This document shows positions 47,601-59,986 of a stretch of 64,000 nucleotides of DNA, piece after piece; within the stretch, counting starts at the first letter, position 1, and the number at the start of each line of letters is the position of its first letter. A program made the translations under genes and the position numbers. The DNA is from Clytia hemisphaerica (taxonomy: Eukaryota; Cnidaria; Hydrozoa; Leptothecata; Clytiidae), in contig CACVBU010001102.1 of the NCBI GenBank assembly GCA_902728285.1, positions 2,644,789-2,708,788 of the forward strand, written 5' to 3'. The notes beneath the pieces were generated by a model that was given only the letters and a program-made list of their open reading frames with translations, was not told the origin of the DNA and made no database searches.

Positions 47601-50600
47601 AAGTCAAAAACAAAACCTTTAAAACATAAATCATAAACAATCCGAACAATTAACAGGCTGGTCCGGTATTTTTCAAAGTTTTTCAATAATTCATCTTGGG
47701 AAAAATAAGAATCCTAAAAGTGTGACAAAGGAGAAACTATTCGCAGTTTCCATTTATAAAAAAGTAGTTTTGTTTAGTAGCAAACGAAAAAAAAAATCGT
47801 AGATAAAAGACAAATTCAAATGTTTATGCTATAAAAGATCATGCTTCTCAGGTTTTAAGGTTTTTATGGTTTAGTTGGAGGGTTTATTTTTTGAGGTTTC
47901 ATGGTTTTCCCGTAGACACCCTGAACCTATTGTAGGGGTAAAGGTACACCTGTTGCCTATGCTTCTACGGGACTATTTGGGTTTATTTGTTCTGGATTTC
48001 ATAGAAAAAAAGGCGTTCTAGCAGGTTCAAAAATTCAATCCAAAAAATTCTCATTTTCAATTTTCAGAATGTTCATTTTTATTTGTTATAAATATAAAAG
48101 ATTTTTGAAAAGTTTTTTGATATTTACAACAATTTAGTCATGACAGGAACGATGGGTGGTTGAATTAAGAGTGAACCATAGATTTAGTTTTTGAATTACT
48201 TCATTCATTATTTAAGACTTATCACAATCAACATCACAATCCAATCTTAGGAGTCCATTAACAACGAATTCAACGCATTGAAATATCCATAAAATTCGTA
48301 ACAACTTTAAAGTCAAAATAAAAATTCTAAAATATTTTAAAGTTAAATTACAGAAAAAAATTCGGCGAAGAAGATACAGTATACGAAGACCAAGAAAAGA
48401 TGTCAAAAAAGAAAAATATTTATTTCCATTTGGCGGTTTTATCAATTCTAAGTGTTTGTAACACATCTACAGAAATAAAACAGAAAATATTACGCCATCA
48501 AATTATTAAAGGGAAAAATGGGAAAGATATTAGAGTTTCGTACATCAGTATGACGAAATTTGAGGATAAGCTGCTGATTAAAACTCCTGTCAAAAGTGTT
48601 TTCGTTCGAACAATTGTTGAATGTAAAGGCGAATGTATAAAATGTGCTGGTTGCGTTTCTTTGAATTTGATAGCGGAGAATGAGACATATTTTCGATGTC
48701 AGCTTTTAGACGACACGCACTATAAACAACCTTATCTTTTGGTCAATGCCAACGACGCCGAACACCATACGTTGTCAGTAAGTATATGTCTATTTTAACT
48801 GATGCAGTAGTGCAGTGGATATCGATCTTAAGGAGGTCGGTGTTCGATGCCCACTCGGTGCAGTGATTCAATTGGTATGTGAATGTACCTTCTTCCGAGT
48901 AAACACATTCGATGTGAGGGGAGTTGGATCTAGATAAAAACTGAGAAAAGCATGTCGATGACTGCGCTAAGTATCAATCGCAGACCCCATCACGAATGAA
49001 GTGAAAGTATGGTCATGTTCCCAAATGGTTCCTTTTTGATTGAGTCACTCGATCCAAAAACTTTGTCAGTGTTTTGCCAGGTGGCAGGTAGGATAAACCA
49101 TAGCGTAGACAGTTCAAAGAAGACAACTCCTATGCCACCAATAAAGGACACCTCGACGTAAAATGCTTTGTTATACTCTCATTTTCCTTTTAGACGATTT
49201 GCTCAACAGCGGAAAACATTTGTTCGACAAATGGACGAATATATTGTCAACCAAAGTTCGACAGCGACTCTCATACATGTAAATGTGTTCGTGGAGAACA
49301 TTGTACTCGAAAAGGTCAGCCAGTTTCGCTTTTTTGTATTAATTTTTTGTATCGGTAAAAGCAATCTCATCTTAGTTTTTCGTAATTTGAAAAAAAAAAA
49401 TTTGACCAAGGAACCAATGAGTACCGTAATTCGCGAGAGCTTCATCCAGCGTGCAAAACTTTACAAAGATCACGAATCAGGATTAGGTTAATTCCCGCAC
49501 CGTGAGAGTTTCTTTCCGCCAAAGATTGTTCCCTTGTAACATAAGTAAGTACAGTAGAGTCTCTTTAACTCGAACCTCTACGACTGGAATGTCTCCCCAG
49601 TTTGAACAACTTTTCTCACCCTATCAGTTAACCATACCTTACAAACCTTATCCATAACTCAAAATTTCCATAACTCGAATAAATTTGTGCTTCACGTGCG
49701 TGTTCAAGTTATGGAGACTCAATTGTGTAAAAACACAAGACATGTAAAACTAACAATCTCCTGTGTTTTTTCTTTTAACAGAAGTCATTTCAAACAACGC
49801 ACGTTTATGGTTGGATGTATTTCAACACACGACGCCCATAATGAAGATTAGGGCAAATTTCACATTTACATCTGATGTACCCGATACAGTGGAAAGAAAT
49901 CCTTTTGTACTTTATGACTCCCACCGTGAACTATATATCTTAAAGCTCAGGATACCAGAAGAAACTTTTCAATTAAAAATTAGTTTCATGGAGAGTCCCA
50001 ATACCTTTACTGGAGATGTACTGATCCCTCAAATGGAGCCGAATACTAAGTATGAGTTGGAAATTTCAACTTATTTTGACGCATCCTCAGACACAATGGT
50101 CTATTCAGCACGTGTCGATGGTAACGAAGTCGTCCGAATTGAGCATAATGATCAAATATTTGGCAATGGTGTGAGGTTCTCGTTTGGAGAATGTCCTTTT
50201 TGTTCCATTACTGGCATAGAGTATAATGTCGATCAAAACCCAAGTGGTAAGTCCAACTGAACAATTTTCAACATCTTCTGAATCGTTTTCGAGAAATGTG
50301 ATTAAAATTACCTCGTCCTACTTTATTTTATATTGTCTTTAGAATTTATGGCCAACCAACAAACATTGCAAAAATTCAAAAATGTATACAAAAATTGGAT
50401 ATTCAGCATCGATGTCATGAAAACAACGGATATATTAACACATTCAAATGCTTTCAAAATTTGTGATGAAAACACTGAGCAAAAAATCATCACACTCAGC
50501 GGATCAGGAAGCACAAGTTTAAAGATCAAACAACCTGGAAATTTCCTTTTAGATATCGTCAAAAACGTTTATTACAAGATTCTAATCACCCAATTATATT

Positions 50601-53600
50601 CACCATTATTGGGAAAGTACATAGTAGAAATAAGGGTTGATGGTTTGTTACTTCACAAGCAAGTACTACAAAATGACCCACTAGAAAGAACAAACTTTTA
50701 TGCATACGCAGGCTTTCCCGGCCACGATCTAACACAGGGCATCAAATACAGGAATTATCTGTTTTATACATTCTAATACAAGCTGATTTAACTTTATGTC
50801 AAATAGCAGATATTTTGGATATCTTGAAAAACAATGGTGAACTTGGGGAAATCATTACAGATACTCGTTGACTCTGCTGACACTGCTTGTTATATATAAA
50901 TAGTTAGTGAAAGGGCGTACTTTCTCCTCACAAACTGTCTATCAAAACACATTTCAAGATAATCTCACACCTTTACTTTAAACAATAAAGCATATCTTCT
51001 ACTAGTATCATATACTTAACACATATGGCATGGGTTAAACTGAACAAAATTATATTCATAAGTCAAGTGAATAACAAGATCGAGTGGGAATCGAAGTATG
51101 ATAATAACAATAGCCAGTGCCCTACTACTGAATGACTTCTTAACAAAGATATGTTAAAGACAAAGAAATCTTGGTACTCTACCATACTCTACTATTCAAG
51201 AAAAACATTACCAATAAGATGACAAATCAATCCTTTATCCATTTCAGAATTTGCACTCGTTGAAGAGAAATTCCCATAGAAATATGATGTTCAAAGTATC
51301 GCTAGATGAAATAGTGACTTTTTCCGTTTACCATCTTATGTTCATTTTTATTTAATTTTTGAATAATAATATTGCACTCTAGAATTTTCGTACAAAAAGA
51401 AAAAAAGGTCATCTTGTTTTTTTTTGAAATGATAAATGAATCAATTGATGAATGATTCTTATTATAAGAAGGGTGCAATGTTTTGAGTTGATAACTCTTG
51501 GGTAACTCTTGGTATTTTGGTAACATCAATAAGACCCAACAATAGAGAAAGGTTAAAAAATGAAGCAATTTAAATAAAGTATTGCTGCTCTTTAAACTCC
51601 ATCTACGGTTGTTAGGATATATCATGCAGAGCTGCACTTTCTTACCTGTCGGGATATTGAACACATCAACGGGGAAATCTTCAGCAAAGATGGTATAGTA
51701 TAGTTTGTATTCATCAAAGTGAGATCCTAATAACGAGTTATAGCCCAACATTTCGTAGAAGACTGGATGCAATGTTTGACTATCAACGTAAAGGGTATAT
51801 CTGTTGATTTTGATACCGTGTGTATCCACTAGTTCCCAGACATCTACATTTCGGTTGTCCCAGTTCTTCATACCTTTGTGCTGTTGAATAAATGAATGAA
51901 ACGATTTTTACTAAATACCTCAGGATGGAGCGAGGACTGAAAAAGAATTCGTAAAGTATACTTTTCATTGGTTTTTGCTTTGACTTGGATTGGAGTTTTT
52001 TTTTTTTTTAGTTTTTCTTTATTTCATACATCTTTTACGATTTAAAATAAAAGTGCCCATTAAATAGCCGACATGTTCTCTTTAAATATAAATAAACCAG
52101 CCGAGGCTGGAAAGTCAGCCAATATAGCTAGATTATTAGTTGGATAGCTTGTAAAGAAGTTAAGTAGCTGAGATGGAAGGAAGGACTAGATGCATAAAGA
52201 ATCAACCGAAATTGGAAAATTTTAAGAGCTAAAAACCACATTTTGCTAAAAAATGTTTGTCCAGGTTACTCAAAACTCCTAGTTGGGGGGGGGGTTTCAC
52301 GTTTGGCGGAGGAGCGGAATCGGCCCTTTTTTCGGACGGAGTGGCGGAATTTGGCGAAAATTTAGACGGAATTACGGAAATTGGGTTCTCTGACGGAGAC
52401 GGAAAATCAGACAATTTTAGTGCGGAAAAACGGAATTTAGCAAAAAAAATGCGGAATTTCGGAATTGGTAAAAGATATTCCAAATTTGCGGAATTTTCGA
52501 CAAAAATATTGAATTTCAAAGGAATTTTCGGTGACGGAATTTTGGTTCAATTTAAGACGGTTTGACGGAAATTGGAGAAAAAATTGGCGGAATTGCGGAA
52601 TCGGGTACACCCTGAACCCCCCCCCCCCCCTAGTAGTTAGATTGAGTAGAAAATGAACATTCCGTATGTTGAGCATTTAAATTCGACTTTTAACATTTTT
52701 GAAGATAAAGTAAAAATCTAGGGACAAATTACAATGTTAGATATGTCCTGTTATAAACCTGTTCAAAGATTTTATCAAAAAATCAAATAGACGAATCATT
52801 TACATTTATAAATACAAGTAGTTTTCTTTTTGAATAATAGTTCATTAAATTTATTCCAATAGCATGTTTACAATAACCAAGCAAAAAAAAACAATGCAAT
52901 ACGAAATGGTAAATGGACAAGTAGATAGCACTTATGATATCATTTTGATCACAACGCGTACAATCTTAAAATTATGTAATATTGCCGCCTTTATTGGTAC
53001 CTTTTAAAGATATGTATGTACACATTTTCTTTTTTATAAGCAACCAGGTTGCTAAGGTCAAATCAAATATTTTCGGGGTATCTCTATTCTAACAATTATG
53101 GAAATGGTGTTACTCGCCCTGAAATGCATTTTAAAGGTATAATTGTGGCCCCCTATAAAAAAATTTCTATAAAGGCTAAGCAACCTAGCAGGCGCATAAC
53201 TTTGTGAAAAAAGTTTTGATTTTTATTAAATTTCTAAACTTTGTGAAAAATGTTTTGATCTTTATTAAATTTCTAAACCAGGTATAATTTTGTATACCTG
53301 ACCAAATTCTAATAACACTTTGTCACAATTCTTCAGGTGCTCCTACTAGAAATTCACACTCTAGAAATTGTATAACTGGCTGCCATTAACAATTAAGCTA
53401 GTCACATACTCCAGAAAAACACAATTTGCCTCAAAAACTTTGCGAAAAGTAGTTCAGTCTCTATAAAATTTCAACAGAAACTGTATTTTAGTAAGGTAGG
53501 TTACCCTTTTATGGACACCCCCTATTATAGACAAACCCTTCTAAAATATTACAGTGCACGTAGTGTTCATATTATATCATGATAATTTGTATAAAAATTT

Positions 53601-56600
53601 TATTTTTTTATTTTTGATATAAAATAAGTAAAAAAGTAAAAATCAGACAGAAAATGTCGAAAAAAAAATTGACATTATAAACTTTAAAATAATGCACTTG
53701 TGTATTGTCTTTTAACAGCATCAAAGTAATTTATTTGACTAATGATTGGTGATGAAATTATGGTAAAATAGTGTTTCAAATGGGCGGGTCCACCCATTCT
53801 CTAACATGGATGTTTGTTACCTATTATGAACAGGTGGGTGTTTCCAACCAAAAAAGCCCAAAACATGCGCCAAGGTCACAAAACACAATCTGCGTCCAGA
53901 TGTGTGAACAATAAAAAAATAATATGTGATGGTCGTCATTTTATCCAGTGTTCTGGCGGCAATCAAATATATGTTCCGTTCGCGTCAAAAATCTTCATAA
54001 AATAGAGTCAGTCAGTCGGTCGGTAGTAAATCTAGTCAGGTTTTTTGGAAAATGGTTTCAAAGTATAGTTTTTAATATCGCTCGCTTGATGAAAAATTCT
54101 GACAATTATCTGACTCCTCCAGCATTTTTGTCTGCCAAGTTGGTTGGATTGGTTGGCCGACGCAAACAGCCTGCGCGAACAGAATATATTTTTGATGGTC
54201 TCCTTCTGCTGTTGTTGTAGCCAAACACGCCAGTGCAGTATGGATTCCACAAAATCTCGCGTCGAAGGTATTTTTCCGTACAGCAAGCCTCACGCCAAGC
54301 AAAATTTCTTTTGTACCAGCATTCAATTTTTCAATAAGGGTGCAAGATGGGAAAAGAGGCGCATGCGCCAACATATAAAAATCAATGGATTATGGAGTCA
54401 TTCACGCCGAGCTGGAATTATTACTTTACACCAACTGAAAATCAAACAATCTTTGTAAGTACCCTTAAACCAATGCGTCAAAAACGTTTCAGTTGTATAT
54501 ATACGTTAGTTACACGAAATCCATACTGGCAAATACATCCAAGTCCAAAAACATGATTGCATCCTGTCTTTATCAAATTTAGACAGTAGCTGTACTTTTT
54601 TATACTTTATCATATTCCAATAACATTACAACATGATCAATTCCACCTACAGCTAGAGCCAAACAGGAAAAATATGTTTATTTATTATGCAAAAAGCAGA
54701 AATTCTTAAAACCAAAAAACTTGAGCAAATTGATAAACCTTCAACAAATATAAAAAAGAATCCCCTTGATGAAAATCATGTGTTTGATTTGCCAAGTTTC
54801 AAAGTCATTATAAAAAAGATATGACAGAAATTGAAGCTTCAACATGCATTTACTTCCTGCATTTACACTGAAAACACTGAGCTGTTTAAACCGCCATCTT
54901 GAAACGACATCTATGTTTTCTAAAAACAACACACGCTAAAAGTACACTAAAAGTTAACCCGATCGGATATAAACTTTAGAAATCGGGGAAACACAGCTTA
55001 CGCAATGAGCATATCGGGGTAACATGTTTTTTTCACTTTTGGTCTGATGATGATGGGGAAAAAGCCTATTTGAATAATCAGCTGTTGGCTGACTAACAAG
55101 TGATACTTTTATGGACCTACCTGGTTATGCATTTAACACATATATAATTGATATCTACGTGAGCGTGAACGTTAAACAATCATTCAGAACACAAATAGTG
55201 AAGATTTATTAAAATTAGTCGTTTGTTTCTTATAAAAAAAACGTTTAGAAACCTAAATTTCATGCTCTTGAAATATTCTTTCATATTCAAGACTTCGTGA
55301 GCATAAAAAGACATCTATCTCATCAAAAAATTGAGTAATTTGGCTAAGAACATTGATGTATGCTTATTAATAGTGATTCTTATAGATAAACATGCGTTTT
55401 TTGAGCCAACAAATTTTTTTGGCAAAAATCTGCTTGAGCCATCTTTTACCTATGATGGTACCCTACTTTCATGCAAAAAAATCAGAAAAAATTAATGATC
55501 CCGTTTTTTAGCCGTATTTTTGGCCCAAATTTGCCCCAAAACAGTTTTTTTTTCGAAAATTGGGCTCCGTCACATTCGAGGGTTTATAGTTATGCATCTT
55601 TGTGCAAAAAGTCTTAAAGAATGAAAGAGCCAATCTTGAGAAAAGCTAATACCTAAGTAACTGATAATGTGCTTATAAAAAAATATTGAGCTTGGCCAGT
55701 TTTTCTATAAAAACACGCCAAGCAACCAAAATTTCATGTCTAAACACACATATTCTTTAAAAGTAAGCCCACATGAGCAAAAAGAACATCTATCTCATAA
55801 AGAAATTGAGTAATTTGAGTAAAAACATTGATGTATGCTTATTAATAGTGATTCTTATAGATAAACATGCGTTTTTTAAGCCAAATAAATTTTTTTGCAA
55901 AAATCTGCTTGAGCCATCCTTTACCTATGATGGTACCCTACTTTCATGCAAAAAATCAGAAAAAATTAATGATCCAATTTTTCACAAAGTCCAAAAAACC
56001 CGTTTTTTAGCCGTTTTTTGGCCCAAATTTGCCCAAAAAATTTTTTTTTCGAAAATCGGGCTCCGTCACATTTTGGCCACCACCGTTTTGCACCTTTGTA
56101 CCAAAAATCAAATGATTCCTATGATTCAATCTCGAGAAAAGCTGGTAACGAATGGACGGACGGACAGAGGTGAATTTATAGGACCTCCACCCCACCGGGG
56201 TAGGTCCAACAAAAGATGGGGAATTTAAAAAGAGAAATGTTTCGATTTTAAATAATTTTGTAATTGAAGAGAAAACAATGAAATCGATTTGTCTAAATGA
56301 TAAAGTAAAACGTTCGAAAATGACAAGCTTTTTTTATAGACCATGGCCAGGTACCTCAAAACGTTTCACTTTTTTTCAAAATGTCGGCGAATAAACTTTT
56401 GATATCTTTCTTGGTAAATTTGAGGGTGCTGATTCGGAATTTGAATGTTACCAAGCTTGAAAACCCACAGTTTTTACGTAATTTGCGATTTTTTGCGTTT
56501 TTAGGCAAAATTGTAAGCCCTGAAAATTCATGATTTTGGGAGGGGTCTTCAAAATCAAAAAAGATCTATACCACGTGATAGAGCTCTTCAGACTGAGCAA

Positions 56601-59092
56601 AAAAATGTATTATATCAAAGTTTCAACTTTTCTAGATCAAAAGTTATGGGCGTTTTTGTGGTAAAAAAGTGCTATAATTTTGCATAAATTATGCAGATTG
56701 TGGGGAAATTCCCTGTTTTCAATCAATTTTTGACCATAAAATCGTCTATAACTTTTGATTTTGAAGACCCCCCAAAAATCACAAATTTTCAGGGCTTACA
56801 ATTTTGCCTAAAAACGCAAAAAATCGCAAATTACGTAAAAACTGCGGGTTTTCAAGCTTGGTAACATTCAAATTCCGAATCAGCACCCTCAAATTGACCA
56901 AGAAAGATATATCAAAAGTTTATTCACCGACATTTTGAATTTTTTCTTTATTTTTGAAACAATAACAATCCACTGGCCACGGCCTATTAATAAAAAGAGA
57001 CTGGAGCAAATAAAAGAGGGAATGTTTTCTGCTTTTGAGTGAACGATAAACTATATGTTTAACATGAAAATGTCCAATATCTGCTTAATATAAGATAGAC
57101 TTTGAGAGAAAGACACTCACCAACGGTTCAAACTAAACAAAAATAATTCTTAAAAGAAAGAATAAAGAAATTTTAAATACATGGAAAGTCCAAAAGAAGT
57201 TTTTATGCTAAGTGCAATAAAATAACACAATCAATTAAACTCTAGCATTACAATTAGACTATATAGGGGGAAAAGCTCAAATGCAGACTTACAATGAACT
57301 TGGATGTATCTGGAAGTGCTTGTTGTGGTTCAACAACCGCATCTTGAGTTCCATTCAAAGTGAAACATGTTTGTACGTTAATAACTTCTTCATTGGTCAT
57401 TGGAGCAATCATGTAATGTTGGCCATATTCACCAAGGTCACCTCTTTGAATTGTTTTTGAGAGACCTGTGAAAAAATGTTGTTTATTAGACTAAGGGGTC
57501 GCCTAGTAATATACATCAGTCCGTGGAAGTAACTCGATTTTAAGCATGTTCAAGTTCACAATAATGACTTTGTTTTTATTACAGAAACCAAACGAGTGAG
57601 AATAAGTCATAAAACTAAAAGTCAGCGCTCCATGGTTGTGACATAGTTTACAAAATTGTTAAGATAAAATGACATACTTTGTAACAACTTTTTAAAGTAC
57701 GTCATTTTTTTGAAGCCTCTTCGTAGGAGAATGTGTCTCGATAAGGAATTTTATAACACTGAAATTTAATTGCAAAAAAATACTGAATTTGAAAGATCTT
57801 CTATATATGTGGCATTTTTTTGTAAACTTCAAAGAACTGATTTTTGTCCGCCTTTTGTGGGACTTAAGCTTATAAGTGCTTATACTCATTGGGTAAAAAG
57901 TCCAAATATGCGTTTCCCATACAAATCTTATGAAGAGTTTTAGGGCTATACTGACAAGTTATGTCCGGATTACACAAAGTTATGGTATGTGGTTTAAAAA
58001 TGGAATATTGTGACCACCTTGTTTCATTTCTGACTTTAAAAGTCTCTAAAATCCTTTTTAGTCAAAGAAAACAGTCTTAAAGTTAGGAAAGGTTCCCATG
58101 GCATGCTCGAAAAGGATATTCTGAAAAAAAATTTACTCCACTGTTACAAAAAACTGTACTGAACTAATTTGGAGAACTGATTCAACACACTACCGTGAGA
58201 TCGGGTAACTTGCATCAGTGGAGGCTAACATGCATAGCCCTTAAATGAAAGACCTGGCTGGTCATTAAAATACAAAGTTAAATCAATCTCTAAAAAGCAC
58301 CCGCATGAAAATTTCATTATTTTCAAAATTCATAAATTTTTCATTATTTCCATATTTCTTTACAACTACAAGTACAACCTCTACCTTTGTTAAAATCGTC
58401 TCTACGCATGTTTACACGGGTAAACAAAGAAGATTTATTACAGAAAATGCTGCCGCCCTCAATCCTACAAACTGCAGTGGGCGTCCCGCCCATATATCTG
58501 CCAAACCGCCCTGACCGCCATTTCAGTTTTTTGCAAAATCTAGCGCCACTGTAGCAATCGATCTTTATTTTTCGTTCGCAAAAGATGCAAAGGGTTGAAG
58601 CGAAGCAAAAAATTTTATTTTGAGAGAGCATGATTGGCAGAAAATGGTGGATAAGGTGCTGTTGGGAAAATAATGAATAATGAATAATGAAATCATGCCG
58701 CATCTATTTTTGGGTAAGTTCACGACGGTAAACTCATATGTAAATTTCATCGGCCTAACAGTCATTTGGGGGGTCGGAATTAGGCAGGGCTGTCAGATTT
58801 AGGACCACTACTCACGCTCACGGTATATAATAGGTTATATAGGTTTTACAAATATTTTAAAATTACCTCCATAATAGTCAATTCTGCTGGACTTCATTTC
58901 TGCATCATACCAAGCAGTAAAGGGTTCAGAGAGCTCTGCATAAGGGAGATTCAATGTTCCTTGTATCATGTATTTGCTTGGCCATTTGGGGACATAGGGT
59001 CTGAAAGCTTCATGTTTTGGATGAAACCTAATGTAGTCATCAATAGCCATTGATAGCCCAATGACAGAAAATAAAATAAATAGCTTTGGCAT
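44639..59092 (-). CDS. Papain-family (C1A) cysteine protease, counting factor associated protein D-like, nine exons
   Basis: Exons in transcript order are 59092-58867, 57465-57293, 51880-51646, 47274-47091, 46729-46524, 46139-46048, 45934-45773, 45377-45188 and 44826-44639. Every junction is GT-AG and in phase, for 551 residues. A signal peptide covers residues 1-16. Residues about 17-230 are the extra N-terminal domain typical of CfaD-like proteases ([27 protein letters not shown]). An I29-type inhibitory propeptide follows, to about 330, with [13 protein letters not shown]. The mature peptidase starts near [12 protein letters not shown]. Oxyanion Gln350, catalytic Cys356 (CGSCWSFG), His498 (LDHAV) and Asn518 (VKNSWS) are all present, so an active secreted or lysosomal endopeptidase is expected. 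In Dictyostelium CfaD acts in cell-number counting; the role in this animal is unknown. Intron 3 hosts another gene. Introns 1 and 2 are full of repeats. Confidence 0.94.
47387..47622. mobile_element. Intact TTAA-flanked MITE in protease intron 3
   Basis: TTAA at 47,387-47,390 and 47,619-47,622 flanks an inverted terminus AGGTTTTGTTTTT (13 bp) around about 228 bp. The body is the reverse complement of the split copy at 11.1-11.8 kb. The left end lies just over 110 bp from the boundary of protease exon 4. Confidence 0.8.
48400..50776 (+). CDS. Secreted PAN + EGF-like protein with two jelly-roll-like domains, nested gene
   Basis: Exons 48400-48777, 49194-49314, 49782-50246 and 50343-50776 are in phase with GT-AG borders and encode 465 residues. 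A signal peptide is likely (basic start, hydrophobic [13 protein letters not shown]). Residues about 40-126 look like a PAN/apple module ([17 protein letters not shown], then FRCQLL). Exon 2 is one EGF-like module with six cysteines, including the C-x-C pair CKC. Exons 3 and 4 each encode a beta-rich domain of about 150 residues that resemble each other, with YELEIS/YYKILI followed by [16 protein letters not shown] and then GVRFSFG/NFYAYAG. I read them as concanavalin-like sandwiches; this is inference. An extracellular matrix, mucus or lectin-like role is plausible. The gene lies wholly inside intron 3 of the oppositely oriented protease gene. Confidence 0.82.
48801..49150 (+). mobile_element. 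tRNA-derived SINE candidate in intron 1 of the nested gene
   Basis: A box A-like TAGTGCAGTGGA (48,808-48,819) is followed about 22 bp later by a box B-like GTTCGATGCC (48,842-48,851). This is the spacing of an internal RNA polymerase III promoter. The leading 'gatgcagtagtgcagtggat' looks like a tRNA head. It is not a functional tRNA: no acceptor stem or CCA end is recognisable. The downstream body up to about 49,150 is unassigned, so the end coordinate is approximate. Confidence 0.5.
49552..49725. mobile_element. pogo/Tigger-like MITE in intron 2 of the nested gene
   Basis: The left end CAGTAGAGTCTCTTTAACTC is matched in inverse orientation by the right end (CAATTGAGTCTCCATAACTT read on the minus strand). 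The CAGT...CTC...TAACTCGAA tip is characteristic of pogo/Tigger-type Tc1-mariner elements. TA stands at the left border; TG at the right may be a decayed TA. Confidence 0.7.
50984..50989 (+). terminator. Poly(A) signal of the nested PAN/EGF gene
   Basis: AATAAA about 210 bp after the stop codon, the first canonical hexamer found downstream on the plus strand. Confidence 0.55.
52280..52635. mobile_element. Homopolymer-capped mini-element with 'acggaatt' array
   Basis: The left tip is a run of ten G followed by TTTCAC. The right tip is ...CTGAA followed by a run of fourteen C. TAGTT/TAGTA stands outside the two ends (52,280-52,284 and 52,631-52,635), compatible with a target duplication of 4-5 bp. 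The interior is almost wholly a degenerate array of 'gcggaatttcggaatt' words. Frames across it are artefacts of the array. It lies in intron 2 of the protease gene. Confidence 0.7.
52640..55220. other. Intron 2 of the protease gene, diffuse repeats
   Basis: No exon seen. Inverse 'ggtaggtt..cccttttatggac' (about 53,494) and 'cttttatggacctacctggtt' (about 55,106) may be the ends of a 1.6-kb decayed element. A 'taaatttctaaac' tandem pair occurs near 53,222-53,280. Confidence 0.4.
55225..56150. repeat. Direct duplication with about 474-bp period in protease intron 2
   Basis: Copies at about 55,225-55,670 and 55,700-56,150 share 'aacattgatgtatgcttatt', 'ttacctatgatggtaccc' and 'gggctccgtcacatt'. 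The second copy ends in 'gacggacggacagaggtgaa' followed by 'ttataggacctccacc'. The plus-strand frame across the second copy is not supported by any domain. Confidence 0.8.
56335..56987. repeat. Foldback element, about 230-bp arms, in protease intron 2
   Basis: The left arm starts 'atagaccatggccagg' and includes 'ggtgctgattcggaatttga' and 'ttttgcgtttttaggcaaaa'. The right arm is the inverse, ending 'cactggccacggcctatt'. The arms are separated by roughly 190 bp and differ at scattered positions only. Confidence 0.8.
57775..57970. repeat. Dispersed repeat copy B (partner of 8275-8460)
   Basis: Same block order as the copy near 8.3 kb: 'ctgaatttgaaagatcttct', 'ctgatttttgtcc', 'gtccaaatatgcgtttccc', 'atgaagagtt'. 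It lies in intron 1 of the protease gene. Confidence 0.65.
58195..58735. mobile_element. Internally shortened relative of the 5.1-6.3 kb TIR element
   Basis: It has the subterminal modules of the larger element: 'aaaatttcattatttt' on the left, then 'aataatgaataatgaaat' and 'tgccgcat' on the right, followed by 'acggtaaact'. Its left flank 'cagtggaggctaacatgca' with 'agacctggctggtcattaa' also matches about 2853-2910. It lies in intron 1 of the protease gene. Confidence 0.5.
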
Positions 59093-59986
59093 ACTGTGTC
59101 TGTGAACAAATCAAAAAAACTCTTCCAATCACTATACCAGACTGCCACTGCCAGACTACACTACCACTACCAGACTACTGTGCATCTTTGGCTTTTTTAA
59201 GAATTTGAAAAATCGATTTGTTTTTGTTTTCCTAGACTTCACTTCCTAAAATAAAATAGCCAAAAAGTCTAAGATAAATTTCGAATCGCTAGCTAGTATG
59301 TGCGACCACAAATATCATATGATCAAAGTATGACCTGACGCAGGGACCCATTTATGGGCGCGCGACGCAGAAAAATATTCTCGAAGTAAGACTTTGATTT
59401 CCTGATGCTCCAAGTTCTTTCGGATGAGCTGGAGTTTTTACAACGTCGGCTCAGAATTTCATCTTGTGTATTTTGCCGAACACGTCCGCTCACGTTCGCC
59501 CGGGTCTCAAAGTCTCAATGGTCTCAATAGGGTACAAGTCAAGAACCAATAGTTCCCGCGTTTAATTAATGACTTGTGGTTTTTCTTTAAGGCTTGTTAT
59601 GATGCTAAGAGCTACTCTACAAAGTCATTCACTCGATTTAGGAGGTTTTGAACTACCAGTTTTTACGTGCCAACATATGAAGCATCATTTCATTTTTTGA
59701 ATACTTTGATTAGCGGTAGGTCTCACTATACCAAGCCTCTTGTACGTTTTCCACTTTCTTTCTTTCTTTCTTTCTCGTTTTGTTTTGAAACCATTACCAA
59801 GGTGATTGAGCCTTCAAGTGCTACTTTTTAAATAGAGTGAACTTCTTATGAGACGTCAAATATTTTTCTCGAGTTCAGACGTTCTTTTTGGAGCTCTGAG
59901 TTTTTTTCAACAGAATTTTTGAAATTTTTCTCAAAAATTTATAATTTTTGACCAATCTTTCGAAAATTCTTTCACCATCAACCAAG
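59093..59986. other. Gap between the protease start and the retrotransposon frame
   Basis: Holds the divergent space between the protease promoter (minus strand) and the 5' region of the non-LTR element. A (TTTC)n microsatellite lies at 59,754-59,775. The 5' boundary of the retrotransposon cannot be placed without another copy. Confidence 0.45.

Noticed and set aside
52229-52676. Open frames on both strands across the 'acggaatt' region
   Set aside because: They follow from the short-word array inside a mini-element.
55773-56228. Plus-strand frame of 151 codons in the protease intron
   Set aside because: It spans the second copy of a direct repeat; the first copy is interrupted by frameshifts and there is no domain.
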